Below are positions 1 through 9,940 of a stretch of DNA of 33,225 nucleotides, piece by piece (the stretch's first letter is position 1; each line of letters starts with the position of its first letter). The position numbers and the translations under genes are program-made. This DNA comes from an uncultured Nitrospirota bacterium (GTDB lineage Bacteria; CG2-30-53-67), in the NCBI GenBank assembly GCA_945786985.1, contig CALZGC010000142.1:1-33225 (forward strand), read 5' to 3'. Below the pieces are notes generated by a model. The model worked only from the letters and a program-made list of their open reading frames with translations, did not search any database and had not been told where the DNA came from.

Positions 1-509
1 CGGAAGGAGCCCGTGTCCGTGAAAATCGCCGTGTACAGACAAAGCGCAATGGGGTAGTCGATTTCGGCGGCACTCCCCTGCTCCATCTCGCGCAACAGGT
101 AGTAGACCAGCTCCCCCGTGGCGGAGGCCTTGGGATCGACCAGGTGGACGTCCCCATCCTGATCATTGGTGAGGTGATGGTCGATCACCACGATCCGGGG
201 ATCCTTGAAGTCCTGCGGTTTGAAACCGGCCCGGTCGAGCCCGCCGCAGTCGGTCACCACAATGACATCGGGGTCAAACACCGGCCGGTCCGTCACCACG
301 ACGTCCGCGGCACCGGGCAGAAAAGCGTAGATGTCCGGAATGGGATCCCGATTGATGACCTGCACCTCTTTGCCAAGCTTTCTGAGAAAATGGTAGAGGG
401 CCAGTTCGGCGCTGATCCCGTCGCCGTCAGGGCCGACATGGGTCGTGAGCATCAGGCGACGCCCTTCCAGCAGGGCCTTTTTCACAGTCTTAAGATTCTT
501 CCGTTTCAT
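1..509 (-). CDS. nrnA: DHH-family phosphoesterase NrnA-like (bifunctional oligoribonuclease/PAP phosphatase), 3' end cut by window edge
   Basis: Translating the minus strand from the ATG at 507-509 gives an open frame to the window edge (169 codons seen). The protein shows the DHH-family motifs in order: THVGPDGDG near residue 23 (motif I, normally THxxPDGD), VTDCGG near 86 (motif II), IDHH near 110 (the DHH motif) and FTDTGSFR at the visible end (motif IV). These Asp and His residues bind two Mn ions in this family. NrnA enzymes degrade short RNA oligonucleotides, including the pGpG left from c-di-GMP breakdown, and dephosphorylate 3'-phosphoadenosine 5'-phosphate. The start overlaps the end of rbfA by 20 bp, which suggests translational coupling. 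The order rbfA-nrnA after infB is common in bacteria, usually followed by truB, which would lie outside this window. The C-terminal DHHA1 RNA-binding domain is not visible. Family assignment is strong; oligoribonuclease rather than another DHH activity is inferred from context. Confidence 0.9.
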   Translation of the reverse strand, partial: MKRKNLKTVKKALLEGRRLMLTTHVGPDGDGISAELALYHFLRKLGKEVQVINRDPIPDIYAFLPGAADVVVTDRPVFDPDVIVVTDCGGLDRAGFKPQDFKDPRIVVIDHHLTNDQDGDVHLVDPKASATGELVYYLLREMEQGSAAEIDYPIALCLYTAIFTDTGSF

Positions 510-861
510 CCTCGGGGGTTTCCTCTTTCAGCGAATGCAGAATCTCTTCGATATGGGCGCTGTATTCGATGGATGGGTCGAATTTAAAGGTCAGATGGGG
601 GATGGTTTTCAGACTGAGCCGGTCAAAGAGCTCGCGGCGAATGAAACCCGCCGCTCGATTCAGCCCGGTCAGGACGTCCTTTCGATCGATCTCGTCGATG
701 AGGATGGTAAAGTAGACGGTGGCCTGTCTCAGATCCTTGGCGACCTTCACACCGGAAATGGTGACATGCTTCACACGGGGGTCTTTGACCCGCCTCAAGA
801 GTATCGCAGAGATTTCGGAAATCATGAGTTCCGAAACACGCGCCATGCGCCCGGACTGCAT
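490..861 (-). CDS. rbfA: Ribosome-binding factor A
   Basis: A 123-residue protein with the single KH-like fold of RbfA. Conserved segments visible are RMARVSELMISEISAIL at the N-terminus, KDPRVKHVTISGVKV in the middle and a C-terminal stretch around HLTFKFDPSIEYSAHIEEIL. RbfA binds the immature 30S subunit and assists processing and maturation of the 5' end of 16S rRNA. Length is normal for the family (about 115-135). The ATG at 859-861 is preceded by a purine-rich GAGGG at suitable distance; a second ATG five codons in is also possible. It lies 15 bp downstream of the DUF503 gene and overlaps nrnA by 20 bp. The acidic tail (EETPEDETEES) is typical. Confidence 0.95.
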   Translation of the reverse strand: MQSGRMARVSELMISEISAILLRRVKDPRVKHVTISGVKVAKDLRQATVYFTILIDEIDRKDVLTGLNRAAGFIRRELFDRLSLKTIPHLTFKFDPSIEYSAHIEEILHSLKEETPEDETEES

Positions 862-876
862 GCAGCATCCCTCGCA

Positions 877-1158
877 TCAGAGAATCTCGATATGGTGGTC
901 GGTGAGTACGGCCGTGCCCGTTGACTCGATATAATTGACGATCTTGTCCAACCGACTGTTGAGCTGCTTTGCATCGTTGCCGATCATGGCCACTCCGATG
1001 GCTGCCCGCTGCAAAAGATCGTGGTTGCCGACTTCCGCCACCGAAACGTTGAATCGGTTTTTCAGCCTCTCCTTGAGAGATTTGACAACGCGCCGCTTGC
1101 CCTTAAGAGAGCCGTTGTCCGGCAAGTAGAGCTCCACCGTGCAGACACCGATGCGCAT
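877..1158 (-). CDS. DUF503 family protein (YlxP-like)
   Basis: The start is placed at the ATG at 1156-1158, giving 93 residues starting MRIGVCTVELYLPDNGSLKGKRRVVKSL. This N-terminus, with the SLKGKR segment, is the hallmark of DUF503/YlxP. The longer frame back to 1200 would run into the infB stop region and adds non-conserved residues. The family is small (about 90-100 residues), conserved, and nearly always found between infB and rbfA; a role in late 30S assembly is suspected in Bacillus but not settled. It starts 16 bp after the infB stop and ends 15 bp before rbfA, so it is clearly part of the operon. No strong Shine-Dalgarno was seen. Confidence 0.9.
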   Translation of the reverse strand: MRIGVCTVELYLPDNGSLKGKRRVVKSLKERLKNRFNVSVAEVGNHDLLQRAAIGVAMIGNDAKQLNSRLDKIVNYIESTGTAVLTDHHIEIL

Positions 1159-1174
1159 GGTTTTTAACCCGACC

Positions 1175-3736
<2,562 letters not shown>

Positions 3737-3750
3737 AACCGTCTCACTCC

Positions 3751-4353
3751 CTACCCCCATGCCAGTCCCTTCATCCTGTCCATCCACCGGCGCATTTCAC
3801 GGCTGCCCTTCTCGTCCAGGACAGCGAGAACCGGTTGCGGCCCCTTCCCCACGGCATGCCCCAGGCGCTCCCGGGAAAAGGGTGAGCGGGCCACGAGCGT
3901 CTCCGCGCCCCGACCGAACAGATTGCCCTCCACATCGCACGCCGTCACCAGCAGATGAATCTTACCACGTTTCAGCTCCGTGCGGATTGAGTCCCGCCCA
4001 ACGATCACCCGCTTGCCCTTCCTCAGAACACCCAGAAGGGAGAGGGCCCGCTGGGCCATCAATTCAGCGATTTTGTCGGCGAGGCCCTCCGTTTCCGACG
4101 AAGCAATCCCGGCTTTCAGAGCCCTCGTCAGCACCCCGCGACGGACTGCCTGCTCGACACAAGGCCTCAGGCTGCAAAGATAGGCGCCCCGACCGGGGAG
4201 CCTTCCCTTGAGGTCCGGAACGAGCTGCCCCTCGGGACTCATGACGATACGGATGAGCTCCGATGCAGCCGTTACTTTTCGACATCCCACACAGGTCCGC
4301 TGCGGAGACCGCCCTTTGGGGACCTTTTCGGCCCTGGCAGGTACAGATACTAT
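3751..4353 (-). CDS. ylxR: YlxR (DUF448) RNA-binding protein fused to an L7Ae-like domain; apparent AUA start
   Basis: The conserved YlxR segment reads [19 protein letters not shown], followed by [16 protein letters not shown] (the usual GRGAYxC motif). The second half, about residues 100-200, has the L7Ae/L30e pattern found in YlxQ ([21 protein letters not shown], then LLVTACDV), so ylxR and ylxQ appear to be fused. This arrangement is known in other proteobacteria. The gene lies between nusA and infB, the usual position. The only standard start in frame is the GTG at 4288-4290, which would cut off the conserved RTC. Extending upstream there is no ATG, GTG, TTG or CTG before the in-frame TAG at 4360-4362. 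The best candidate is ATA at 4351-4353, overlapping the nusA stop and lying 10 nt after an AGGAGG at 4364-4369. With that start the protein has 200 residues. A sequence error is the alternative. Confidence 0.85.
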   Translation of the reverse strand: MVSVPARAEKVPKGRSPQRTCVGCRKVTAASELIRIVMSPEGQLVPDLKGRLPGRGAYLCSLRPCVEQAVRRGVLTRALKAGIASSETEGLADKIAELMAQRALSLLGVLRKGKRVIVGRDSIRTELKRGKIHLLVTACDVEGNLFGRGAETLVARSPFSRERLGHAVGKGPQPVLAVLDEKGSREMRRWMDRMKGLAWG

Positions 4354-6008
4354 GACGGGCTATCCTCCTCGGTCAGAACTGTCTCGTCATCGGCTCCGGC
4401 GGTTTCCCCGGTATGCTCGCGTTCCTCGGACTCTGCATCCGAGGGCGTATCGTCCGGCGAGCCTTTAGCCTTCTCTTCCTCCGCGCCCTCCGGCTCCGCG
4501 GGCGATACCGCGTCCTCAGGTTCCTCTTCAGACGCTTCCTGGGCGGCCAGCGCTTCCGCTTCCGCCTCTTCCGCCTCCCGGGCGGCCAGCGCTTCCGCCT
4601 CCACCTCTGCCGCGGCAGCTGCTTCAGCTTCAGCCTTCGCGGCTGCAGCCTCTGCGGCTTCCGCCGCCTCCTTGGCCGCTTTTTCCGCTGCTTTCTCCGC
4701 CGCTTTCGCGGCTTTCGCCGCTTCCTTCGCAGCTTCCTTGGCCACCGGTTTCGCGGCTACAATGAACTTCTCGGCCGTTTTCTTGCCCACACCGGGCACG
4801 GCCGTCAGCTCCTCGACGGTTGCCTCGGCGACGGCGGCGGACGAAAGAAAGCCTGCGTCCTGGATGGCTTTGGCCGTCTTTTCACCCACCCCCTGTATTC
4901 TGCCAATCTCAGCAAGCCCCCGCTTGAGCGCCTCCTTCTCGGCTTCCGCTTCCTCCTGCTGCTCCCGGAGGGCCGTCTGATAATCCTCTTCGGTCATGAG
5001 ATTGATCTGATACCCGGTCAGTGCGGAGGCCAGGCGGACATTCTGGCCCTTCCTGCCGATGGCCAGGGAAAGCTGGCTTTCCTCCACCACGACCAGCGCC
5101 GAGCCATCGTCCTCGTTTACTGCGATCCGGGAGATGGCCGCAGGACTGAGGGCCTTTTCTATGAAATCGCGGGCCACATCGGTATGGGCAATGATATCGA
5201 TCTTCTCCCCGGCGAGTTCCTGAACAACCGCTTGCACCCGGGAGCCCTTCATGCCGACACAGGCCCCCACGGGGTCGACATTGGAATCCTTCGACACGAC
5301 GCCGATTTTTGCGCGCTGACCCGGTTCCCGAACCACCTTCACGATCTGGACGACGCCTTCATATATCTCGGGCACCTCCATCTCAAAGAGTTTCGTCAGA
5401 AACTCGGGAGCATTCCGGGTCAGGACCACTTGCGGCGACTTGGCCGAATCCTGCACATCCTGAATGAGCGCCCGCACACGGTCCCCCCGATTGAAGCGCT
5501 CGCCGGGAATCTTGGACGACTGCGGGAGTATCCCCTCGGCCTTGCCCAGGTCGACGACCAGGACACCCCGTTCCATCCGCATCACGATTCCGTTGAGCGT
5601 TTCGCCGATGCGGCCGCCGAATTCCTTCAGAATGACTTCCCGCTCGGCCTCTCGAACGCGCTGCACCAGCACCTGCTTGGCCGTCTGTGCCGCGATCCGG
5701 CCCAGTTCAGCGACGTCCAGGCGAATGGCAAATTCGTCGCCCACCTCGATGCTGTCGTCAAACTCCCGGGCTTCCTGCAACGTGATCTCCTGGCTCGGGT
5801 CTTCGATCTCTTGCACGACGACGCGGTAGAGGTAGGCTTCGATCTCCCCGCTCTGCGTATTGACCTCGACCTCAATATTCTCTTCGTTGCCGTACTTCTT
5901 CTTGGACGCCGTCAATATGGCCGTCTCGATGGCTTCGATCACGGCTTCCCTGGAGATATTCTTCTCCTTCTCCAGCATATTGATGATCTGGGTCAAGTTT
6001 GGCTCCAT
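4350..6008 (-). CDS. nusA: Transcription termination/antitermination factor NusA with long Ala/Glu-rich tail
   Basis: A 552-residue protein. Domains in order: RNA-polymerase-binding N-terminal domain about 1-125 (MEPNLTQIINMLEKEKNISRE at the start), S1 domain about 133-200, KH1 about 230-280 (GACVGMKGSRVQAVVQEL), KH2 about 300-345 (AIGRKGQNVRLA), then a helix-hairpin-helix region about 370-425 with two GxGxKT motifs. From about 430 to the end it carries a low-complexity tail, first Ala/Lys/Glu repeats predicted as a long charged helix, then an acidic segment. NusA binds RNA polymerase and controls pausing, termination and rRNA antitermination. The core is about 430 residues, so the tail adds more than 100. 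A purine-rich GGGAGAAGGAG sits just upstream of the ATG. It follows rimP by 33 bp, the usual order. Confidence 0.97.
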   Translation of the reverse strand: MEPNLTQIINMLEKEKNISREAVIEAIETAILTASKKKYGNEENIEVEVNTQSGEIEAYLYRVVVQEIEDPSQEITLQEAREFDDSIEVGDEFAIRLDVAELGRIAAQTAKQVLVQRVREAEREVILKEFGGRIGETLNGIVMRMERGVLVVDLGKAEGILPQSSKIPGERFNRGDRVRALIQDVQDSAKSPQVVLTRNAPEFLTKLFEMEVPEIYEGVVQIVKVVREPGQRAKIGVVSKDSNVDPVGACVGMKGSRVQAVVQELAGEKIDIIAHTDVARDFIEKALSPAAISRIAVNEDDGSALVVVEESQLSLAIGRKGQNVRLASALTGYQINLMTEEDYQTALREQQEEAEAEKEALKRGLAEIGRIQGVGEKTAKAIQDAGFLSSAAVAEATVEELTAVPGVGKKTAEKFIVAAKPVAKEAAKEAAKAAKAAEKAAEKAAKEAAEAAEAAAAKAEAEAAAAAEVEAEALAAREAEEAEAEALAAQEASEEEPEDAVSPAEPEGAEEEKAKGSPDDTPSDAESEEREHTGETAGADDETVLTEEDSPS

Positions 6009-6041
6009 CTCCTTCTCCCTCAGATGCTATAACACATTACT

Positions 6042-6497
6042 CTAAAACTCCACCTCCAGGTTCGCCCTGGAAATCTCACTGATGGGAATCCGCAAGGTCT
6101 GCTCCGGCGTAATTTCCAGCGTCAGGATGCCTTCATCGACGCCGCGGTTGAACCCGATATAGTTCCTCCGGTTCTCCAGAGGAGCGTAAAGTTTGATCTT
6201 CAGTTTGCTCCCCTCGTACCTCTCATAATCGCCCTGGTGGCGCATGGGTCGATTGATACCCGGCGAGGAGACTTCCAGGTTGTAGCCCCCCGGAACCGCA
6301 TCCTTCACTTCCAGAATAGCCCCGACTTCCTGGCTCACTCTCTGGCAGTCGTCGAGGGTCACCCCCCCTTCCTTGTCGATGAAAATGCGAAGGAGGCCCC
6401 GTTTGCCGGCTTTCTGATAGGTAATGTCAAACAGAATGAGGTTCAGCGAGTCGAGGATCGGGGTTACCAGCTCTTTTACGGTCTCCGTCAGCGCCAT
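6042..6497 (-). CDS. rimP: Ribosome maturation factor RimP
   Basis: A 151-residue RimP/YhbC-family protein needed for 30S subunit maturation. Visible family features are the N-terminal alpha/beta domain with LLRIFIDKEGGVTLDDCQRVSQEVGAIL, then YNLEVSSPGINRPM, the most conserved RimP motif, followed by the C-terminal SH3-like barrel (ISEISRANLEVEF at the end). It is the first gene of the rimP-nusA-ylxR-infB-DUF503-rbfA-nrnA operon, matching the order in many bacteria. No convincing Shine-Dalgarno precedes the ATG at 6495-6497; the upstream sequence is the U tract of a terminator-like hairpin and an A/T-rich stretch, so initiation may be weak or depend on leader structure. Confidence 0.96.
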   Translation of the reverse strand: MALTETVKELVTPILDSLNLILFDITYQKAGKRGLLRIFIDKEGGVTLDDCQRVSQEVGAILEVKDAVPGGYNLEVSSPGINRPMRHQGDYERYEGSKLKIKLYAPLENRRNYIGFNRGVDEGILTLEITPEQTLRIPISEISRANLEVEF

Positions 6498-6514
6498 GCA
6501 ATATCGATTTTATC

Positions 6515-6541
6515 AAAAAAAAATGGGCTCTTGCGAGCCCA
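6515..6541 (-). terminator. Intrinsic terminator/attenuator in the rimP leader
   Basis: The arms TGGGCTC (6524-6530) and GAGCCCA (6535-6541) form a 7-bp perfect stem with a 4-nt loop. On the minus strand it is followed by nine T residues (6515-6523), ending 17 nt before the rimP start codon. It fits a rho-independent terminator. Since a separate strong terminator for the upstream protease lies at about 6601-6630, this one probably acts as an attenuator inside the rimP operon leader. It could also be a second backup terminator if the operon promoter lies elsewhere. Confidence 0.75.
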
Positions 6542-6570
6542 CTTTTTATTAGTGAACTGATTTTGGTCGC

Positions 6571-6599
6571 AACGTACCACAACCGAATGGCGAAAGCAA
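6571..6599 (-). promoter_or_regulatory. Candidate sigma-70 promoter for the rimP-nusA-infB operon
   Basis: Minus strand TTGCTT (6594-6599), 17-bp spacer, TACGTT (6571-6576). It lies in the roughly 60-bp space between the two terminators, the only room for a promoter between them. The -10 box is a modest match. Transcription would start near 6564 and run through the attenuator hairpin before rimP. Confidence 0.45.
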
Positions 6600-6600
6600 G

Positions 6601-6630
6601 AAAAAAAACTCCGCACCCAGGGGTGCGGAG
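6601..6630 (-). terminator. Intrinsic terminator of the protease transcript
   Basis: Arms CTCCGCACC (6609-6617) and GGTGCGGAG (6622-6630) give a GC-rich 9-bp stem with a short loop, followed on the minus strand by eight T residues (6601-6608). It lies about 110 nt after the protease stop codon. The intervening stretch (about 6650-6690) is also GC-rich and self-complementary (GGGGCCCCCC opposite GGGGGCCC) and may add structure. Confidence 0.9.
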
Positions 6631-6738
6631 CTCCAGTTGAGGGTGGGCCCCCGTGCGCAGCGGATGCGCCTCGGGGGGCCCCTTGTGGCCGGGTATCAGC
6701 CCGGATATCGCATGACAGTCACTCACGCAACATCCGGC

Positions 6739-9700
6739 TTACGAAAAACGACGCGCTGCCAGTATACCGAGCGGAAACATCAGCGCCGCAAGATCGGCCA
6801 GGCCGCCCGCCCCTCTGGCCCCTCTGTGCGCCAGGGCACAGCCGCCGCCGCCACCGCCGCCCGATGCCGCTGCGGGTGCGGTGTGCTCGGAGGCTACGGG
6901 AACCCCGATGTATCCGGGGTCGAGAATCACGCCGTCGGCGACACGATCGTCGTCCCCCAAGGCACCGTCTGTCAGCGAAAACTGGACACTGCGCTCCCCG
7001 ATAACGGCAGGATAGCGATAATAGCCGTCCATGGGATCGTACTTCCAGAATTCAGCGTTTGCAGCCAGCACGAAGTCCGTTCGTATCGTGAGGGAGACCG
7101 TGGCTCCCGCTTCGAGTCCGATAATCCTGTATTGCAGACCGCCGTACGGAAACGCCAGGTTTGGCAAGGTGCTCTCGGCGACAGCCTGCGCCAGGAAGAC
7201 CACCTCTTCCAGAGACCCTTCCGGCCCCTCGATGGTGAGGCAGATGGCCCCGACCTCGCTCAAGACCGTTGCGGCAGCCCCGTCGAGGCGGTCCGGGATC
7301 CCGTCGTCGTCCATGTCGGCGTCTCCCTCGCTACTGTCCGGTGCGCCGTCATTGTCGGAGTCGGGGTCGATCGCGTCAATAAGCCCGTCCCCGTCGGTGT
7401 CGGCCGGCTCAGCAGCTGTGCCGAACTCGGTGAGATCACCTAGCCCGTCCCCGTCGCTGTCCGGAACGTTCACATTCAGCCCGTGGGCAGCCTCCTGACC
7501 GTTGAGAAGGCCATCCCCGTCGGCATCTCCCCACGGACCATCCCGGTCATCGCCGTCCCGGTAGTCAGGGATATTGTCGCGGTCCGCATCGCCCTCCCCT
7601 TCGGCCTCATCGTCAGTTCCGTCATTGTCCGAGTCCTGATCCAACCCGTCGGGCACCCCGTCCTGGTCAGAGTCCCGGGGGGCTGCGCCGGGACCGAACT
7701 CGGTCAGATCGTCGATGCCGTCTCCGTCGGAATCGGCAAGATTGGGGTAGAACATGTAGGAGACTTCCAACCCGTTTTCAAGACCGTCGCCGTCCTGGTC
7801 GCCCGCCGGTCCGTCTGTATCATTCTGGTCAACATAGTTCGCCGCCCCGTCGCCGTCGGCGTCCCCCACTCCTTCCTGAGCGTCCGGTTTGCCGTCGTTG
7901 TCGGCGTCCCGATCCAGGGCATCGATGAGGCCGTCGCCGTCCGAATCGGTTGCGGCCTCGTAAGGCCCGAATTCGGTGAAATCATCGAGACCGTCGTCGT
8001 CACTGTCCGGTGCATCAATGCGCATGCCGTGTCGATACTCAACGAGGTTGGAAAGACCGTCGCCGTCGCTGTCCGAGGAGGCGTCCGCAGCGGTGGTGGG
8101 ATCGAGCAGCCGGCTCACTTCGAAACCGTCGGGCATCCCATCGTCGTCCGTATCGGGATCGAGCGGCGACGTGGCCTGCCGGTATTCATCAAGATTGGAG
8201 AGACCGTCCGAGTCGGCATCGGCTGTCGCATCGTCCGGATCGTCCGGATCGAGCCCATGGGCGATCTCGAAACCATCGGGCATCCCATCCCCGTCTGCGT
8301 CCCTGGGTTCCAGTCGCCCGATGAGGTTGTTGAGGTTGAGCCGGCCGCCGGTTACGGTCCTACCCGTCAGACTGCTCACCGGGTCGACCGAATTGAGGAG
8401 GTTGTCCTTCACATCCAGATAGCTCAGGCCGGGCTCCACCGACAGCGCGAGGGCGGCCGCTCCGGTGACAAAAGGCGCGGCCGCGGACGTGCCGTAGAAA
8501 TCACCGTAATTGCCTCCCGGCACCGTGGTATAAACGGCCGAGCCGGGGGCACCGAGGTCGACCGTGCTCAGGCCGTAATTGGAAAAACCGCTGAGGGCGT
8601 CATGCTTGTTGGTGGCGGCTACTGAAACGATGTTGGCCAAATCATAGTTGGACGGGTAGTGGTTATGACTGTCCGTGTCCTGGGCGCTGTTTCCGGCCGA
8701 AGCGACTACCAGAACGCCCGCGTCCCGCAGCGCCCGAAAGGCCGCCTCCAGCGACTCGGAATAGGAGGTTCCGCCCCAGCTGCAATTGACGACCTGCGCG
8801 CCGTTGTCCGCGGCATAGTGGAGCGCGGCAATCGCGTCGGCCACTGTGCCGCTTCCGTAAGCAATGAACTTGACCGGCATGAGACGAACCGTCCAACAGA
8901 CACCGGCCACCCCGGCGCCGTTGTTTCCGACGGCACCGATGATACCGGCGACCTGTGTGCCGTGGCGGTCTTCACCGGGATCGTCGTACACCGAGGCATC
9001 CCCGTGATAGAAGTCCCAGCCCCGGACGTCGTCGATGTAGCCGTTGCCGTCGTCGTCCAGGCCGTTTCCGGCAATCTCACCGGGGTTCACCCACACATTC
9101 GCTCCCAGATCCGGATGCGTCAGGTCGATGCCTTCATCCACGACGGCAACGATCACGCCATGGGACCCCGTGGCCCGGTCCCAAGCCTCGGCAGCATCAA
9201 TGTCCGCGTCTGCCGTGCCGCCCGTCTGGCCCCCATTGTGCATCGCCCATTGCAGAGCGTAGGACGGATCATTGGGTGCGCCCGATGTGTGAACGATAAA
9301 GTTGGGTTCGCTGAAGACCACCTCCGGCATGCCCCGGAACAGCGCGAGCGCCTTGGCCACATCAACATCTTCAGGAAGCCGAACGCGCAGGATGTTTTCA
9401 TTGCCCAGTACCTGCGCAATGGACATGTCCAGGCTGTTCAGCAACGCGATGATCTCATCTCTGCTGATTCGAGGTGAGAACTGAACCAGGATCTCTTGAT
9501 TGGCATAGGGCTGATTCTGAGCCGACGGGCTCTTGTCCGGCCCGAGACGGTCGCGTCTTTCGGGCCGCAGGCCCGCGACGGCCCTGCCCTGCGCGCCACC
9601 GTGCCCCTGGGCCTCTTCCGTCGGGGCGAACACCGGCGCCAGCCCGCTCTTGGCAGCATCTGCCGCAGCCAGAGGTTCTACGGCCGCACCAGGGTGCTGA

Positions 9701-9801
9701 GACGGTTCCAGGTTCAGACGGGTCGAGAAGATGAAGAAGAGGAGCATTGCGGTAAGAATCCAAAGCCCCAGACGTTTCGCGTTCCTGTTGACCTTTTTCA
9801 T
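6739..9801 (-). CDS. Secreted subtilisin-like (S8) serine protease with calcium-binding repeats, choice-of-anchor-U-like domain and C-terminal sorting signal
   Basis: Start placed at ATG 9799-9801 (MKKVNRN), 1020 residues; the frame extends five codons upstream into a terminator U tract. Layout: signal peptide or anchor 1-27 (WILTAMLLFFIF), linker, pro-domain about 97-172 (EILVQFSPRIS to EPNFIVH), S8 catalytic domain about 180-490 with Asp222 (VAVVDEGID), His280 (DRHGTQVAG), oxyanion Asn371 (SAGNS) and Ser439 (GTSAAAP). Residues about 500-850 hold many DxDxDG-type acidic repeats of the thrombospondin type 3 kind, expected to bind calcium. About 860-980 resembles choice-of-anchor U (LTDGALGDDD, then GVILDPG). 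The end is a poly-Gly run, Cys, a hydrophobic helix and RR, a tripartite sorting signal like the Synerg/JDVT-CTERM group. The enzyme is probably exported and surface-anchored. All catalytic residues are present. Expression is likely controlled by the GEMM-I riboswitch upstream. Confidence 0.93.
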   Translation of the reverse strand: MKKVNRNAKRLGLWILTAMLLFFIFSTRLNLEPSQHPGAAVEPLAAADAAKSGLAPVFAPTEEAQGHGGAQGRAVAGLRPERRDRLGPDKSPSAQNQPYANQEILVQFSPRISRDEIIALLNSLDMSIAQVLGNENILRVRLPEDVDVAKALALFRGMPEVVFSEPNFIVHTSGAPNDPSYALQWAMHNGGQTGGTADADIDAAEAWDRATGSHGVIVAVVDEGIDLTHPDLGANVWVNPGEIAGNGLDDDGNGYIDDVRGWDFYHGDASVYDDPGEDRHGTQVAGIIGAVGNNGAGVAGVCWTVRLMPVKFIAYGSGTVADAIAALHYAADNGAQVVNCSWGGTSYSESLEAAFRALRDAGVLVVASAGNSAQDTDSHNHYPSNYDLANIVSVAATNKHDALSGFSNYGLSTVDLGAPGSAVYTTVPGGNYGDFYGTSAAAPFVTGAAALALSVEPGLSYLDVKDNLLNSVDPVSSLTGRTVTGGRLNLNNLIGRLEPRDADGDGMPDGFEIAHGLDPDDPDDATADADSDGLSNLDEYRQATSPLDPDTDDDGMPDGFEVSRLLDPTTAADASSDSDGDGLSNLVEYRHGMRIDAPDSDDDGLDDFTEFGPYEAATDSDGDGLIDALDRDADNDGKPDAQEGVGDADGDGAANYVDQNDTDGPAGDQDGDGLENGLEVSYMFYPNLADSDGDGIDDLTEFGPGAAPRDSDQDGVPDGLDQDSDNDGTDDEAEGEGDADRDNIPDYRDGDDRDGPWGDADGDGLLNGQEAAHGLNVNVPDSDGDGLGDLTEFGTAAEPADTDGDGLIDAIDPDSDNDGAPDSSEGDADMDDDGIPDRLDGAAATVLSEVGAICLTIEGPEGSLEEVVFLAQAVAESTLPNLAFPYGGLQYRIIGLEAGATVSLTIRTDFVLAANAEFWKYDPMDGYYRYPAVIGERSVQFSLTDGALGDDDRVADGVILDPGYIGVPVASEHTAPAAASGGGGGGGCALAHRGARGAGGLADLAALMFPLGILAARRFS

Positions 9802-9814
9802 AGCCACCCTCAAC

Positions 9815-9855
9815 AAAAAAAAATGCCGAATCCTCTAGGAACAAATAGGTTCGGC
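9815..9855 (-). terminator. Second tandem terminator in the protease leader
   Basis: Minus strand arms GCCGAACCT (9847-9855) and AGGATTCGGC (9825-9834; one bulged A) are followed by nine T residues (9815-9823), 14 nt before the protease ATG. Its stem is nearly the same sequence as that of the neighbouring terminator. A weak GAGGGTGG before the ATG serves as ribosome binding site after this hairpin. Confidence 0.85.
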
Positions 9856-9869
9856 GGCGCCACAAGCAG

Positions 9870-9908
9870 AAAAAAAGCCGAACCCCAAAAACAAACAAGG
9901 TTCGGCTT
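9870..9908 (-). terminator. First tandem terminator, riboswitch expression platform
   Basis: Minus strand arms AAGCCGAACC (9899-9908) and GGTTCGGCTT (9875-9884) form a perfect 10-bp stem followed by a run of T residues (about 9871-9876). It lies about 35 nt downstream of the GEMM-I aptamer and is its most likely expression platform. Confidence 0.88.
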
Positions 9909-9940
9909 CTCCAAAGCGTATAGAGAAATCTATCGCGTAC

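Noticed and set aside
4413-6032. 539-codon open frame on the plus strand
   Set aside because: Antisense to nusA in a GC-rich region, with Arg/Leu/Phe-rich composition and no domain.
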